Part shown: one piece after another, positions 41,373 to 50,556 of the stretch | How the letters are laid out: every line of letters starts with the position of its first letter | Position numbering within the stretch: position 1 is the first letter of the stretch | Assembly (NCBI RefSeq): GCF_030269125.1 | Contig: NZ_BSSM01000020.1 | Span: 62,001-126,000 of the forward strand | Length of the DNA: 64,000 nt | Direction of reading: 5' to 3' | Source of the DNA: Streptomyces hygroscopicus subsp. hygroscopicus | GTDB lineage: Bacteria > Actinomycetota > Actinomycetes > Streptomycetales > Streptomycetaceae | Translations under genes and position numbers: made by a program | Notes under the pieces: model-generated | Databases searched by the model: none | What the model was told of the DNA's origin: nothing | Seen by the model: only the letters and a program-made list of their open reading frames with translations

Positions 41373-41717
41373 ATGAGCGATGAAGAGACATCACGTTATG
41401 TACGGCTTCGGGTGGAGCTGGTGGTCGAGGTGCTGGACGAGGACGAGGTGGCCAAGGCCGCGCTGCGCCGTCTCGCCGCCGATCCGGAGCTGCCGGAGTC
41501 CGAGCGCGGCCAGGCCGAGGGTGCTGTGACGGAAGACACCGCGGAGGCGCTCGCCTATCTCGTGGACCCGTTCGACCTGGTCAGTGAGGTGCCCGGGGTG
41601 GAACTCCAGCAGGCCTCCTGGTCGAGTGAGCGGATCGACTACGACCCGGACTCGCCCGAATGGGACATCGACGGGGATGATGGGGAGGACGACGACGAAG
41701 AGGACGGCATCGGCTGA
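41373..41717 (+). CDS. Conserved acidic cytoplasmic protein, function unknown
   Basis: 114 residues from an ATG six bases after TACGCT (probably leaderless). The first 75 residues form a compact, helical-looking domain (Y-V-R-L-R-V-E-L-V-V-E-V-L-D-E-D-E-V-A-K-A-A-L). The last 25 are strongly acidic, with D-G-D-D-G-E-D-D-D-E-E-D-G. No family recognised. It ends at a perfect 13-bp-stem terminator. Confidence 0.75.
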   Translation: MSDEETSRYVRLRVELVVEVLDEDEVAKAALRRLAADPELPESERGQAEGAVTEDTAEALAYLVDPFDLVSEVPGVELQQASWSSERIDYDPDSPEWDIDGDDGEDDDEEDGIG

Positions 41718-41735
41718 GCGTCCCGGGGCGGTTCG

Positions 41736-41765
41736 GACCCCGGACGGCAACCGCCGTCCGGGGTC
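41736..41765. terminator. Perfect 13-bp-stem terminator
   Basis: GACCCCGGACGGC (41736-41748), loop AACC, GCCGTCCGGGGTC (41753-41765). Confidence 0.9.
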
Positions 41766-41958
41766 TCGTCGTCATAGGGGGCGCACGGACCGATCGCACA
41801 CCACCCGCCCGGCGGCGAACCGCACCGGTCGCCGGCGAACGTGGCGTGCCCCACAGATCCACCGGATCCGGAACGGGACGAACCGGCCGTAGCGTTGAAG
41901 GTTCCCACGGGGGACTCTCGGGGTTATCCGCGACTCGGCAACGATGGAGAAGCTTGTG

Positions 41959-43206
41959 ATGACGGACGGTAAGCGGCGCAACGGTCTGGTGGCCGCGTCC
42001 GCTCTGCTCGGCGGTGTGCTGCTGCTCTCGGCCTGTTCCGGAGGGGACAAGGCCTCGGCCCACGGCACCGGCGAGTCATCGCAGGCCCAGGCGGACGCGG
42101 CAGCGGCCCAGAAGTCGTCCGAGGCGCAGATCGCGGTCACGCCGAAGGACGGTTCGGACAACGCGTCGATCAACAACTCCGGCACCGTCACGGTCAGCAA
42201 GGGCACGCTCACCGGCGTCACCATGACCACCGAGGACGGCAAGGCCGTCGCCGGCCGGCTGGCCGCGGACAAGCTGAGCTGGAAGCCGGCCGTCCAGCTG
42301 GAGCGCTCCACCACCTACAAGATCGCCGCGACGGCCAAGGACTCCCAGGGCCGCATAGCCCACGAGAACGCGTCCTTCACCACCGTCTCCCCCGGCAACA
42401 GCTTCATCGGCACCTTCACCCCCGACAACGGCTCGACCGTCGGCGTGGGCATGCCGGTCTCGATCAACTTCGACAAGGCGATCACCGACAAGGCGGCCGT
42501 GCAGAAGGGCGTCACGGTCACCTCCAGCAGCGGCCAGGAGGTCGCCTGCCACTGGTTCAACGCCAACCGCATGGACTGCCGCCCCGAGGACTACTGGAAG
42601 GAGGGCTCCACGGTCACCCTGAAGCTCGCCCTCGACGGGGTCCAGGGCGCGAACGGCGTCTACGGCGTCCAGCAGAAGACGGTCACCTTCCACATCGGCC
42701 GCAACCAGGTCTCGTACGTGGACGCGAAGACCCACCAGATGAAGGTCACGCAGGACGGCAAGGTCGTCAAGACCATCCCGATCTCCGCCGGCGCCCCCGA
42801 CCACACCACGTACGAGGGCCGGATGGTGATCTCCGAGAAGTTCAAGCAGACCCGCATGAACGGCGCGACCGTCGGCTTCACCGACGACGACGGCAAGGGC
42901 GAGTACGACATCAAGGACGTGCCGCACGCCATGCGCCTGACCACCTCGGGCACCTTCATCCACGGCAACTACTGGGGCGCCTCCTCGGTGTTCGGCAACG
43001 TCAACACCAGCCACGGCTGCGTCGGCCTCCAGGACGTCAAGGGCGCGGGCGACGCGAACACCCCGGCCGCCTGGTTCTACGACCACTCGCTGATCGGTGA
43101 CGTCGTGGTGGTCCAGAACACCGGCGACAAGACGGTCTCCCCGGACAACGGCCTCAACGGCTGGAACATGGACTGGGCCCAGTGGAAGGCCGGTTCGGCC
43201 GTCTGA
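41959..43206 (+). CDS. L,D-transpeptidase lipoprotein (Ig-like plus YkuD domains)
   Basis: 415 residues from the ATG at 41959, which has GGAGAAG at the right distance; the ATG at 41944 has none. Lipobox L-L-L-S-A-C with Cys26. Two Ig-like domains (about 55-145 and 150-240) have N-G-S-T-V-G-V-G-M-P-V-S-I-N-F, the pattern of LdtMt2-type enzymes. The YkuD catalytic domain ends with F-I-H-G-N-Y-W and S-H-G-C-V-G-L (His352, catalytic Cys354), then a Trp-rich C-terminal tail. It forms 3-3 peptidoglycan cross-links at the outer face of the membrane. Confidence 0.95.
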   Translation: MTDGKRRNGLVAASALLGGVLLLSACSGGDKASAHGTGESSQAQADAAAAQKSSEAQIAVTPKDGSDNASINNSGTVTVSKGTLTGVTMTTEDGKAVAGRLAADKLSWKPAVQLERSTTYKIAATAKDSQGRIAHENASFTTVSPGNSFIGTFTPDNGSTVGVGMPVSINFDKAITDKAAVQKGVTVTSSSGQEVACHWFNANRMDCRPEDYWKEGSTVTLKLALDGVQGANGVYGVQQKTVTFHIGRNQVSYVDAKTHQMKVTQDGKVVKTIPISAGAPDHTTYEGRMVISEKFKQTRMNGATVGFTDDDGKGEYDIKDVPHAMRLTTSGTFIHGNYWGASSVFGNVNTSHGCVGLQDVKGAGDANTPAAWFYDHSLIGDVVVVQNTGDKTVSPDNGLNGWNMDWAQWKAGSAV

Positions 43207-43233
43207 GCCGCGCCGTCCCCGACAGCCCTCCGT

Positions 43234-43257
43234 GTGCCGCCCCTTCGGGGGCGGCAC
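43234..43257 (+). terminator. Terminator after the L,D-transpeptidase gene
   Basis: GTGCCGCCCC (43234-43243), TTCG tetraloop, GGGGCGGCAC (43248-43257), followed by CGCCGTTTT. Confidence 0.9.
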
Positions 43258-43417
43258 CGCCGTTTTCCGGGCCCGCATGTCTTGACCTTCTGGCCGCCAC
43301 GCCCACCGCCGCGGGCTCCCAGCAGCCCCGATTCCAGTTCGGCGCGCGCGGTGAGGACGGCAAGTCGACGCAGAGCGGCGACCGCGTCCGGGTACGGGGC
43401 TTCACCACCCTCGCCGC

Positions 43418-43587
43418 CTCGACGAGAGCACGCGCGACGAGATCATGGACGTACCGGAGCGGCTGTGGAGGGAGCACGGGCTGACCTTCGTCATGGTCAC
43501 CCACGACTCCGCGCTCGCGAGGAAGGCCCCCGGGTCGCCACCATCCGCAAGGGCAGGATCACGGTGAAGGAGAGCGCGGGCACCTGA
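43418..43587 (+). pseudogene. Fragment of an ABC transporter ATP-binding protein (MacB/LolD type)
   Basis: From 43418 one frame reads L-D-E-S-T-R-D-E-I-M-D-V-P-E-R-L-W-R-E-H-G-L-T-F-V-M-V-T-H-D, the post-Walker-B region and H-loop of an export ABC ATPase. The match then continues in another frame (R-V-A-T-I-R-K-G-R-I) to a TGA at 43585-43587, so there is a frameshift near 43530. Walker A and the signature motif are absent; a G-K-S-T at 43359-43370 may be a leftover. No start codon or permease gene remains. Confidence 0.75.
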
Positions 43588-43604
43588 CGACGGGCCGGCC
43601 GGGG

Positions 43605-44504
43605 CTACGCGGACGTCCCCGCGCGGGTCGCGTCCGTGCCCCAGCTGGCCAGCAGCCGCAGGGACTCGGCGGAGGGGGAGCCGGGCTCCGCGTGGTAGGT
43701 GACGAGGGACTGCTCGGTGCCGTCGGTGAGGCGGAAGGACTCGAAGTTCAGCGCGAGCTCGCCCACCAGCGGGTGGTGCAGCCGCTTGACGCCGTGGCGG
43801 TTCTCCTTGACGTCGTGCGTGGCCCACAGGCGGCGGAACTCCTCGCTCTTGACGGAGAGTTCACCCACCAGGGCGGACAGCCGGGGGTCGTCCGGATAGC
43901 AGCCCGCGTCCATGCGCAGCGCGCAGACGATGTCGATCGCCTTCTGTTCCCAGTCGACGAACAGCTCCCGGTAATCCGCCTTGAGGAACACCAGCCTCGC
44001 CCAGTTGCGGTCGGCCGCCGGCAGCTCCGCCCAGTCGCCGAAGACCGCCGCCGCCATCCGGTTCCAGGCGAGGATCTCCGAACGCCGGCCCACGATGTAC
44101 GCCGGTACGCCCTCCATCGTGTCCAGCAGCTGCCGAAGCGGCGGGCGCACGTGCTGCTGCCGGGCCGCGGGCTTCTTCTTGTGCGACTTCGGCTTGGCCA
44201 GATGCGTCAGGTGCGCGTGCTCGGCGTCCGTGAGGCGCAGGGCGCGGGCGATCGAGTCCAGGACCTCGGCCGAGACATTGCGGCCGTTGCCCTGTTCCAG
44301 GCGCGTGTAGTACGCCACCGACACCCCGGCCAGCTGTGCCAGCTCCTCCCGGCGCAGCCCCGGCACCCGGCGGTGCCGGCCGAAGTCGGGCAGTCCCACG
44401 TCCTCGGGCTTGAGCCGGGCCCTGCGGCTGCGCAGGAACTCGCTGAGTTCGGCCCGCCGGTCCAGGGGCGGCCCGGTCACGGCGGTGTCCTGCTGTTCGT
44501 CCAT
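43605..44504 (-). CDS. XRE-family regulator with MmyB-like ligand domain
   Basis: 299 residues from the ATG at 44504. The HTH at about 35-95 has R-V-P-G-L-R-R-E-E-L-A-Q-L-A-G-V-S-V-A-Y-Y-T-R-L-E-Q-G, the standard opening of the MmyB-like class. The rest (about 110-285) is the PAS-like MmyB domain (G-V-P-A-Y-I-V-G-R-R-S-E-I-L-A-W-N, then R-N-W-A-R-L-V-F-L). It is divergent from an alcohol dehydrogenase with 183 bp between starts and probably controls it, as such regulators usually sit beside an oxidoreductase. Confidence 0.92.
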   Translation of the reverse strand: MDEQQDTAVTGPPLDRRAELSEFLRSRRARLKPEDVGLPDFGRHRRVPGLRREELAQLAGVSVAYYTRLEQGNGRNVSAEVLDSIARALRLTDAEHAHLTHLAKPKSHKKKPAARQQHVRPPLRQLLDTMEGVPAYIVGRRSEILAWNRMAAAVFGDWAELPAADRNWARLVFLKADYRELFVDWEQKAIDIVCALRMDAGCYPDDPRLSALVGELSVKSEEFRRLWATHDVKENRHGVKRLHHPLVGELALNFESFRLTDGTEQSLVTYHAEPGSPSAESLRLLASWGTDATRAGTSA

Positions 44505-44687
44505 GGCGCAAGTATCCGTCGTGCCCGCCGGTCGTAGGCATGCCAGCCTGATCCCGCCAGTGGTAGGCACGGCGGTCGTACGCAAAGGCGTGGCCTGGGT
44601 GCTTCCGCGGACACAGGGCACTCTTGGGATGTGCCCGGTGGAAAAGCAGCCGGGCACGCGCCGGACCTTGCGAGGGAGAACCCCGAC

Positions 44688-45728
44688 ATGACCACTGTTG
44701 CCGCGTATGCCGCGCCCGCCGCGAAGGCACCCCTGGAGCGGACCGAGATCGAGCGACGGGCGGTCGGCGAGTTCGACGTCCTGATCGACATCAAGTTCGC
44801 CGGTATCTGCCACTCCGACATCCATCAGGTCCGCGAGGGCTGGGGCAAGGCGTCCTTCCCGATGGTGCCGGGCCACGAGATCGCGGGCGTCGTCGCGGAG
44901 GTCGGCGCCGGCGTGACGAAGTACGCCGTCGGCGACCGCGTGGGCGTCGGCTGCATGGTCGACTCCTGCCGGGAGTGCGACAACTGCGAGGCCGGCCTCC
45001 AGCAGTACTGCGACAAGGGCCCCACCTGGACGTACAACGACACCGGCCGCGACGGTGAGCCGACCTACGGCGGCTACTCCCGGAAGATCGTCGTGGACGA
45101 GAACTACGTCGTCCGGATCCCGGAGGGCCTGTCCCTCGACGTGGCCGCGCCGCTGCTGTGCGCCGGCATCACCACCTACTCCCCCCTGAAGCACTGGAAC
45201 GCCGGACCCGGCAAGAAGGTCGCCGTCGTCGGCCTCGGCGGCCTCGGCCACATGGGCGTCAAGATCGCGCACGCGCTGGGCGCGGAGGTCACCGTCCTCT
45301 CCCAGTCGCTGCGCAAGAAGGACGACGGCCTCAAGCTGGGTGCCGACCACTACCACGCCACCAGCGACCCGAAGACCTTCGAGGACCTCAAGGGCACCTT
45401 CGACCTCATCCTCAACACGGTCTCCGCGCCCCTCGACTTCGCCGCCTTCCTCTCGCTGCTGCGCACCGACGGCGCCATGGTCAACGTGGGTCTGCCCGAG
45501 GAGCCGGTCCAGATCGTCCTCCAGTCCCTCTTCGGCAACCGCCGCAGCCTCAGCAGCTCCGGCATCGGCGGCATCCCGGAGACCCAGGAGATGCTGGACT
45601 TCTGCGCGGAGCACGGGCTCGGCGCGGAGATCGAGCTGATCGCCGCGTCGGAGATCAACGACGCGTACGAGCGGGTGCTGGCCAGCGATGTCCGGTACCG
45701 CTTCGTGATCGACGCCGCGACGATCTGA
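44688..45728 (+). CDS. Zinc-dependent alcohol dehydrogenase (YahK/cinnamyl-ADH type)
   Basis: 346 residues. Catalytic zinc ligands are C41 (G-I-C-H-S-D), H63 and E64 (P-G-H-E) with a later Cys; the structural zinc cluster is C94, C97, C100, C108. The Rossmann glycine loop reads V-V-G-L-G-G-L-G-H-M-G. This subgroup commonly uses NADPH to reduce aldehydes. It is divergent from the XRE/MmyB regulator, its likely controller. Confidence 0.92.
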   Translation: MTTVAAYAAPAAKAPLERTEIERRAVGEFDVLIDIKFAGICHSDIHQVREGWGKASFPMVPGHEIAGVVAEVGAGVTKYAVGDRVGVGCMVDSCRECDNCEAGLQQYCDKGPTWTYNDTGRDGEPTYGGYSRKIVVDENYVVRIPEGLSLDVAAPLLCAGITTYSPLKHWNAGPGKKVAVVGLGGLGHMGVKIAHALGAEVTVLSQSLRKKDDGLKLGADHYHATSDPKTFEDLKGTFDLILNTVSAPLDFAAFLSLLRTDGAMVNVGLPEEPVQIVLQSLFGNRRSLSSSGIGGIPETQEMLDFCAEHGLGAEIELIAASEINDAYERVLASDVRYRFVIDAATI

Positions 45729-46117
45729 CCTGCGGCGCCCGGCCGTTCCCGGGCCGCTCGCCGTGGTGACGCGGTCGAGTGGCCGGGCGCGGGGCCGCCG
45801 CCGGCCGCCGTTCCCCGCGCCACTTCGGGGGGTGCGCGGTCCGTCACCCGGAGATGCTCGACTTGCGTGCGCCGTCCACGGGACCGGGCCGAGTGGCCGG
45901 GTGCGGCCCAGCCGCTGCCCGCCGTTTCCCGCGCCCCTTCGGGGGTGCGCGGTCCGTCACCCGGAGATGCTCGACTTGCGTGCGCCGTCCACGGGACCGG
46001 GCCGGCTCGGCCCCGGCGGAGGCTGCTTCGCGCCGGCGTGCGCCGCGCCGGGCAGGCAGGCCGACGGTGAGGCGTCGCTCCGGGCGCGTGCGGCAGCGCA
46101 CGTTCCCGAGCGCCCCC
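45729..46117. other. Intergenic region with a 113-bp tandem duplication
   Basis: Lies between the convergent alcohol dehydrogenase and GNAT-AAA+ genes. Most of it is the duplication at 45778-46003. No gene was recognised. Confidence 0.65.
45778..46003. repeat. Imperfect tandem duplication, 113-bp unit, two copies
   Basis: Unit 1 is 45778-45890 and unit 2 is 45891-46003. A core of about 65 bp (GGTGCGCGGTCCGTCACCCG onward to CACGGGACCGGGCCG) is essentially identical, while the first 45 bp differ by several substitutions. Within each core CGGTCC and GGACCG are inverted, so each copy could fold into a long hairpin. Confidence 0.9.
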
Positions 46118-47395
46118 TCAGAGCCGGCTGTACGTGTCGATGTCCTCGCCGAACTCCTTGACCGCCCGGGGGGTGAGGGTCGGACGGGTGTCGGAGATGG
46201 CGGCCATGTAGTCCTCCGTGCCCGCCGGGCGGCCCTCGCGGTGGGCGACCTCGCGTTCGAAGGCCGCCTGGGCCCCCTTGCGGGCGGCGAACTCGATGTC
46301 GGCCGGGGTGAACAGCTCGCTGGCGCCGACCAGTCGGCCGAGGTCCACCGAGTCGCCCGAGCCCCTCAGGTAGCGGGCCCAGATCGCCGCGCGGGCGGTC
46401 GGGTCGGGCGGCCCGATGGGGATGACGTAGTCGAACCGTCCCGGCCGCAGGAAGGCCGCGTCGAGGGAGCGTACGGAATTGGTGGCGCAGACCAGCAGCC
46501 GCGAGTCGTGCTCGCGGAAGACCGGGATCAGCTTGAGCAGTTCGTTGGTCACCCCGTGCCCCGGGTCCACCGCCTTGCCGGAGCGCGCGGCGGCGATCTC
46601 CTCCACCTCGTCGATGAAGAGCACCACCGAGTCCAGCTCCGCGAGGTCCGCGAAGGCGTCCCGCAGGGCCGTCGCCAGCCCCTCGCTGGTGTCCGCGGCG
46701 AGCCGGGAGGGGAACAGCTCCACGAACGGCCAGCCGAGCCGGGACGCGACCGCCTTGGCGAAGCTCGTCTTGCCGGTGCCGGGCGGCCCGAACAGGATCA
46801 CCGACTTGGGCGGTACGACCCCGTAGCGGTCGGCCAGCGCCGGCTCCGTCAGCGGCAGCACCACCCGCCGCTCCACGACCTGCTTCTCCCGCTCCATGCC
46901 CGCCATCGCGTCCCACAACCCCTCGGGCAGCATCCGGCCGCCGAGCGCGGCGAGGACGTCGGCGTTGGCGGCGCCGAGCGGTTCCAGCTTCTCGAAGTAG
47001 GTGAGGTCGTCGCGGCTCCGGTAACCGGTGTTCGCCAGGGCCTTGGACCCGGCCGCGCCCGCGGGCAGCAGCGCGCTGATGTGCCGTACCCCCAGCGCCC
47101 GCAGCCGCCGCTCCAGCTCGGCGAGGAGCGCGCTGCCGATCCCGCGCTCGCGCCAGCGCGCGGCGAGCGCCATCAGCAGGATCCAGCCCCGCTTGCCCTG
47201 GGCCTGGGCCACCGCCATCCCCACCAGCTCGTCCCCGACCACCGCGACTACCGCCGTCTGCCCGGCCTTGGCCGCGGCCATCACCTCGGAGACCGGGAAC
47301 ACCGGGTCCTCGTCGGCGGGACGGCACTGGTCCCAGATCTGGATCGCCTGATCGAGATCGTCGTCGTGATAGTCGCGCAGATGCCATGCGGGCAT
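46118..47395 (-). CDS. GNAT acetyltransferase-AAA+ ATPase fusion protein
   Basis: 425 residues. N-terminal GNAT domain (about 1-138) with W-R-E-R-G-I-G-S-A-L-L at 81-91, the acetyl-CoA loop. A linker leads to an AAA+ module: Walker A G-P-P-G-T-G-K-T (203-210), Walker B V-V-L-F-I-D-E-V-E (257-265), sensor-1 N306 in A-T-N, and Arg fingers in L-R-P-G-R-F-D (R317, R320). The C-terminal helical lid is present. The AAA+ part is of the FtsH/CDC48 classical type. The gene heads downstream of two membrane-repeat protein genes and an M48 protease on the same strand, hinting at a proteostasis role. Confidence 0.92.
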   Translation of the reverse strand: MPAWHLRDYHDDDLDQAIQIWDQCRPADEDPVFPVSEVMAAAKAGQTAVVAVVGDELVGMAVAQAQGKRGWILLMALAARWRERGIGSALLAELERRLRALGVRHISALLPAGAAGSKALANTGYRSRDDLTYFEKLEPLGAANADVLAALGGRMLPEGLWDAMAGMEREKQVVERRVVLPLTEPALADRYGVVPPKSVILFGPPGTGKTSFAKAVASRLGWPFVELFPSRLAADTSEGLATALRDAFADLAELDSVVLFIDEVEEIAAARSGKAVDPGHGVTNELLKLIPVFREHDSRLLVCATNSVRSLDAAFLRPGRFDYVIPIGPPDPTARAAIWARYLRGSGDSVDLGRLVGASELFTPADIEFAARKGAQAAFEREVAHREGRPAGTEDYMAAISDTRPTLTPRAVKEFGEDIDTYSRL

Positions 47396-47588
47396 GGGGG
47401 CACCACCTCACCACCAGGGGGTCTCCCATTGTCTCCGCGGGGGCGGGGGATGACATCTCCAGGCGGGGCCCGTGCGCCGGGATCGGTCCGCCGCTTCCTC
47501 CTCCGGTCGGACCGCCCCGGCCGGCGGCCTCGGTGGGTCCGTGCCCGTCGGCCGGCCCGCCGGGGTGGCCTGCCCGCGTCGGTGTCCC

Positions 47589-48698
47589 TCAGGCCGCGTC
47601 CGCCGCCGCCTGCACCGCCCCCACCGTCTCGTTCCGCACCCGGCAGTAGTACGACGCCGCCCCGTCGCCCCGGTAGCTCCACGGCAGGGCGTCCACATGG
47701 CCGTCGACCAGCCGGAACTGCTCCAGCGCCGCCTCGTGACGGTCCTGGAGATGGAGGTAGTAGGCGAGGAGGTGGCGCAACTGGGCGAGGCCGGGACGGT
47801 CGGGGTCGCTCGCCGCGCAGGCCGCCGCGTCGGCGAGGCCCGCGTCGACCAGGGCGAGCATCTCGGGCGTGCTGTCCGCCGCGACGTCGGTGGTCTCGTC
47901 GTGCTCGAAGTGCGCGATCAGCGGCAGCGCGGTCAGCAGGCTGCCCAGCGGCGCCCGGCCGGCCGCGCGCTCCGCGAACGCGAACGCCTGCTGCTTCGAG
48001 CCGCGCCACTTCGCGCACCAGTACTGGAGAGCCGCGTAGTGCGCGCCGAAGTGGTACGGCGCGCGGCTCGTGATCTCCGCCCACAGCTTGTCCATCTCGG
48101 CGCCCGGGTACCCGAGGCCCAGCCCCACCCAGATCTCCACGATGTACGGCGTCGGGTCCTCGGGGTTCAGCTCCGCGGCCCGTGCGATCTCCTCCCGGGC
48201 CGCGGTGAGCATGCGGTGGAACCCCTCGAACTGCTCCCGGCTCGTGTACTGGGCCTGCTTCGCGCCGCGCAGCTCCCACGCCAGATACACCGTGCCCTGC
48301 GCCCTGACCACGGCCGCGTCCGGGTCGCCCGGACGCGCCGACTCCCAGGCCAGCAGCCAGCCGTCCTCCTCGGCCGCGAGCGTGCCCAGCTCGGCGGCGA
48401 TCGACGAACGGCGTTCCCAGTCGCGCCCGTTGGCCCGCAGCAGCTCGGCCGCCGGCTCCCAGTCGCCGTCGCGTGCCGCCGCCAGCGCGGCCGACCACGC
48501 GGCGGGCGGGGGCGCGGCGTGCTCGGTGTCCTGCCGCTCGGCGGGCAGCAGCCCCAGTCGTTCGGCGGCCAGCGCCGTCGCGTCCGGGGCGGGCGGGCTC
48601 GGGGAGAACAACTCCTTCACGAACACGCCGGTGAACCAGATGGCGGCGATCACCAAGGGCAGGGCCAGGACGGCCAGGATCCAGAGCAGGACGGTCAT
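47589..48698 (-). CDS. Membrane-anchored helical-repeat (TPR-like) protein, copy A
   Basis: 369 residues. One N-terminal membrane helix (about 4-22, L-L-W-I-L-A-V-L-A-L-P-L-V-I-A) precedes a largely helical cytoplasmic part with TPR-like spacing. Conserved-looking segments: A-P-Y-H-F-G-A-H-Y-A-A-L-Q-Y-W-C-A-K-W-R-G-S, F-A-F-A-E-R-A-A, and V-D-G-H-V-D-A-L-P-W-S. These match the gene at 50557-51675 almost phrase for phrase (H-H-M-G-A-H-L-A-A-L-H-Y-W-C-E-K-W-H-G-S), so the two are paralogues. It starts 38 bp downstream of the M48 protease gene, probably in one operon. Confidence 0.85.
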   Translation of the reverse strand: MTVLLWILAVLALPLVIAAIWFTGVFVKELFSPSPPAPDATALAAERLGLLPAERQDTEHAAPPPAAWSAALAAARDGDWEPAAELLRANGRDWERRSSIAAELGTLAAEEDGWLLAWESARPGDPDAAVVRAQGTVYLAWELRGAKQAQYTSREQFEGFHRMLTAAREEIARAAELNPEDPTPYIVEIWVGLGLGYPGAEMDKLWAEITSRAPYHFGAHYAALQYWCAKWRGSKQQAFAFAERAAGRAPLGSLLTALPLIAHFEHDETTDVAADSTPEMLALVDAGLADAAACAASDPDRPGLAQLRHLLAYYLHLQDRHEAALEQFRLVDGHVDALPWSYRGDGAASYYCRVRNETVGAVQAAADAA

Positions 48699-48736
48699 CT
48701 GTGCGTGTGGTCCGTTCGTCGGGGAGGTGGTGGTGG

Positions 48737-50374
48737 TCAGGCGGGCTGGGGCGCCGGCGGCAGCAGGGCGCGCAGGGCGGCCGTGTCGGGGTGGTCCGCG
48801 AGGGCCGCGTCCAGCGCCGCCTCCAGGACCTCCTCCGGGTTCCGCCCGTCGGCGCCGGTCGCCGGGGCCTCACCGGGCAGTCGTACGGCGGCCGGGCCGG
48901 ACCAGGAGAAGTCCCAGGTCAGCAGCGAACGCGCGCTGAACTCGGCGAGCACCATGGTGCGCAGTGACCGGTGCAGCACCGGCCGCGCGAACTCGCGGAA
49001 CACCCGCCCCCGTGCCGCCTTCGCCTCCGCCGACAGCGGCAACTGCTCCGCCAGCTGCCACAGCCCGCCCGCGTCCACGACCTCCAGCAGCGCGGCCAGC
49101 GTCGCCGGCTGCCCGGTGCGGGCGGCCAGCGCCCGGTGCAGGGGGGTCTGCGCCGACGACAGGCCCGAGGCCATCGAGGCGTCCAGCAGCTCGGGCCAGC
49201 CTGCGGCGCGGCCGTAGCCCAGCACCTCGTCGGTGAGCACGGCGTCCTCCAGCGCGGCCAGGGTCCGTGCCGGGTCGGTGAGCACGGCGAGCGCCGGGCC
49301 CGTCGCCTCGTCGGCGCGGCCGTCGGCGGGCAGCGCCTCGATCCGCCGCACCCGCTCCGCGATCGGCGGATGGGAGTCGTACGGCGACGCCGGCTCCTGC
49401 GGCAGCTGTCCGCGCAGGTCCTCCAGCTCCTGCGCCCGCGCGGCGAGCAGCTTGCCGAAGCCGCCGAAGAACTCACCGCGCGGCGGCAGCATCCGGGCCC
49501 CGAGTCCCAGGGTGGCGTAGGAGTCCAGGTAGAAGTCGTGCGAGGCGGACAGCACCGGGATCTCGCGCAGCGTGGCGGCCATCGCGTCGCGCCCCGCGAT
49601 CCGGGCGGCCACCTGGTCGGCGGCGAACTCCTGCCCGCGCGCCGTGGACAGGGAGGCCCGCAGATAGAGCTTCGCGTACTGGCCGTAGATCGCCGCCATC
49701 ATCCGGTAGGAGACCCCGGAGCCCGACGTGTCGACCTTCTTCGCCTTCCTGCCCTTCGCGACCCGCTTGGCCGAGGCCCGCTCCTGCTTGGCCCGCTCGG
49801 CGGCCACCTTGCCGTCCGCCCGCTCGTGGAACTGCTCGATGACCCGCCCGAGCTGCACCCGGCCGCGCACCACCAGCGCGGACAGCCGGGTGTCGCCGCC
49901 GGTGAAGTGTCCGTACTCATGGGCGAGTACGGCCCTCAGCTGCGCCTGCGTGAGGCCGGTCAGCAGCGGCACGCCCAGGTAGAGGCGGCGCGGCCCGGGG
50001 AGCAGGCCGAGCAGCCGCGGGTCCTCGCTGACCGCCGCGTTGACCTCGCCGGTGAGCCGGATCCGGTCGGGGGCGCGGGTGCCGGCGGCCGCCGCGACCT
50101 CCCGTACCAGGGCCCACAGCCGGGGCTCGTCGGCCTCCGTGACGTCGATCCCCGGGCCTGCCTCGCCCTTCGGGGTGCGCAGCATGAACATGCCGCGCAC
50201 GACGGGGATGGCCAGCAGCACCGTGACGAAGCCGAGCTTGGCCACCGCCGGGCCGTGCCCCCAGCGGAAGGCGGCGATGTCGACGCCGACCAGCGCGGCC
50301 AGCAGGACCAGGCTCAGCAGATAGAAGCCGAGCAGCAGCACAAGAGCACGCAACGCGCGCAGAGTCGCGCCCAT
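48737..50374 (-). CDS. M48-family membrane zinc metalloprotease (HtpX/Ste24-like)
   Basis: 545 residues from ATG 50374, with GGGGGGA nine bases before it; GTG 50392 is possible. Two N-terminal membrane helices (about 9-33 and 44-65) are followed by the catalytic domain with H-E-Y-G-H at 152-156 and third zinc ligand E249 in Q-E-F-A-A-D-Q. A Lys/Arg-rich insert (about 195-213) follows. The C-terminal half (about 300-545) is helical and not part of the usual protease core. M48 proteases degrade misfolded membrane proteins. It is flanked on both sides by paralogous membrane-repeat protein genes. Confidence 0.92.
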   Translation of the reverse strand: MGATLRALRALVLLLGFYLLSLVLLAALVGVDIAAFRWGHGPAVAKLGFVTVLLAIPVVRGMFMLRTPKGEAGPGIDVTEADEPRLWALVREVAAAAGTRAPDRIRLTGEVNAAVSEDPRLLGLLPGPRRLYLGVPLLTGLTQAQLRAVLAHEYGHFTGGDTRLSALVVRGRVQLGRVIEQFHERADGKVAAERAKQERASAKRVAKGRKAKKVDTSGSGVSYRMMAAIYGQYAKLYLRASLSTARGQEFAADQVAARIAGRDAMAATLREIPVLSASHDFYLDSYATLGLGARMLPPRGEFFGGFGKLLAARAQELEDLRGQLPQEPASPYDSHPPIAERVRRIEALPADGRADEATGPALAVLTDPARTLAALEDAVLTDEVLGYGRAAGWPELLDASMASGLSSAQTPLHRALAARTGQPATLAALLEVVDAGGLWQLAEQLPLSAEAKAARGRVFREFARPVLHRSLRTMVLAEFSARSLLTWDFSWSGPAAVRLPGEAPATGADGRNPEEVLEAALDAALADHPDTAALRALLPPAPQPA

Positions 50375-50556
50375 CGGGCGGAATCCCCCCACAGGACCTC
50401 GGAGACAGGAGACGGAACGGGTGCAGCACGAAGAAGCCGACGGTCGCCGGCGCGCACGTGGTGCGGTGTGGGGGGATGCCGAACTATGCCCTAGCGCAGG
50501 TCAGAAGGGCAATGGGTTTCCTGTGGGCTTCCTGTGGCAGGGGCCGGCCGGCCGGG

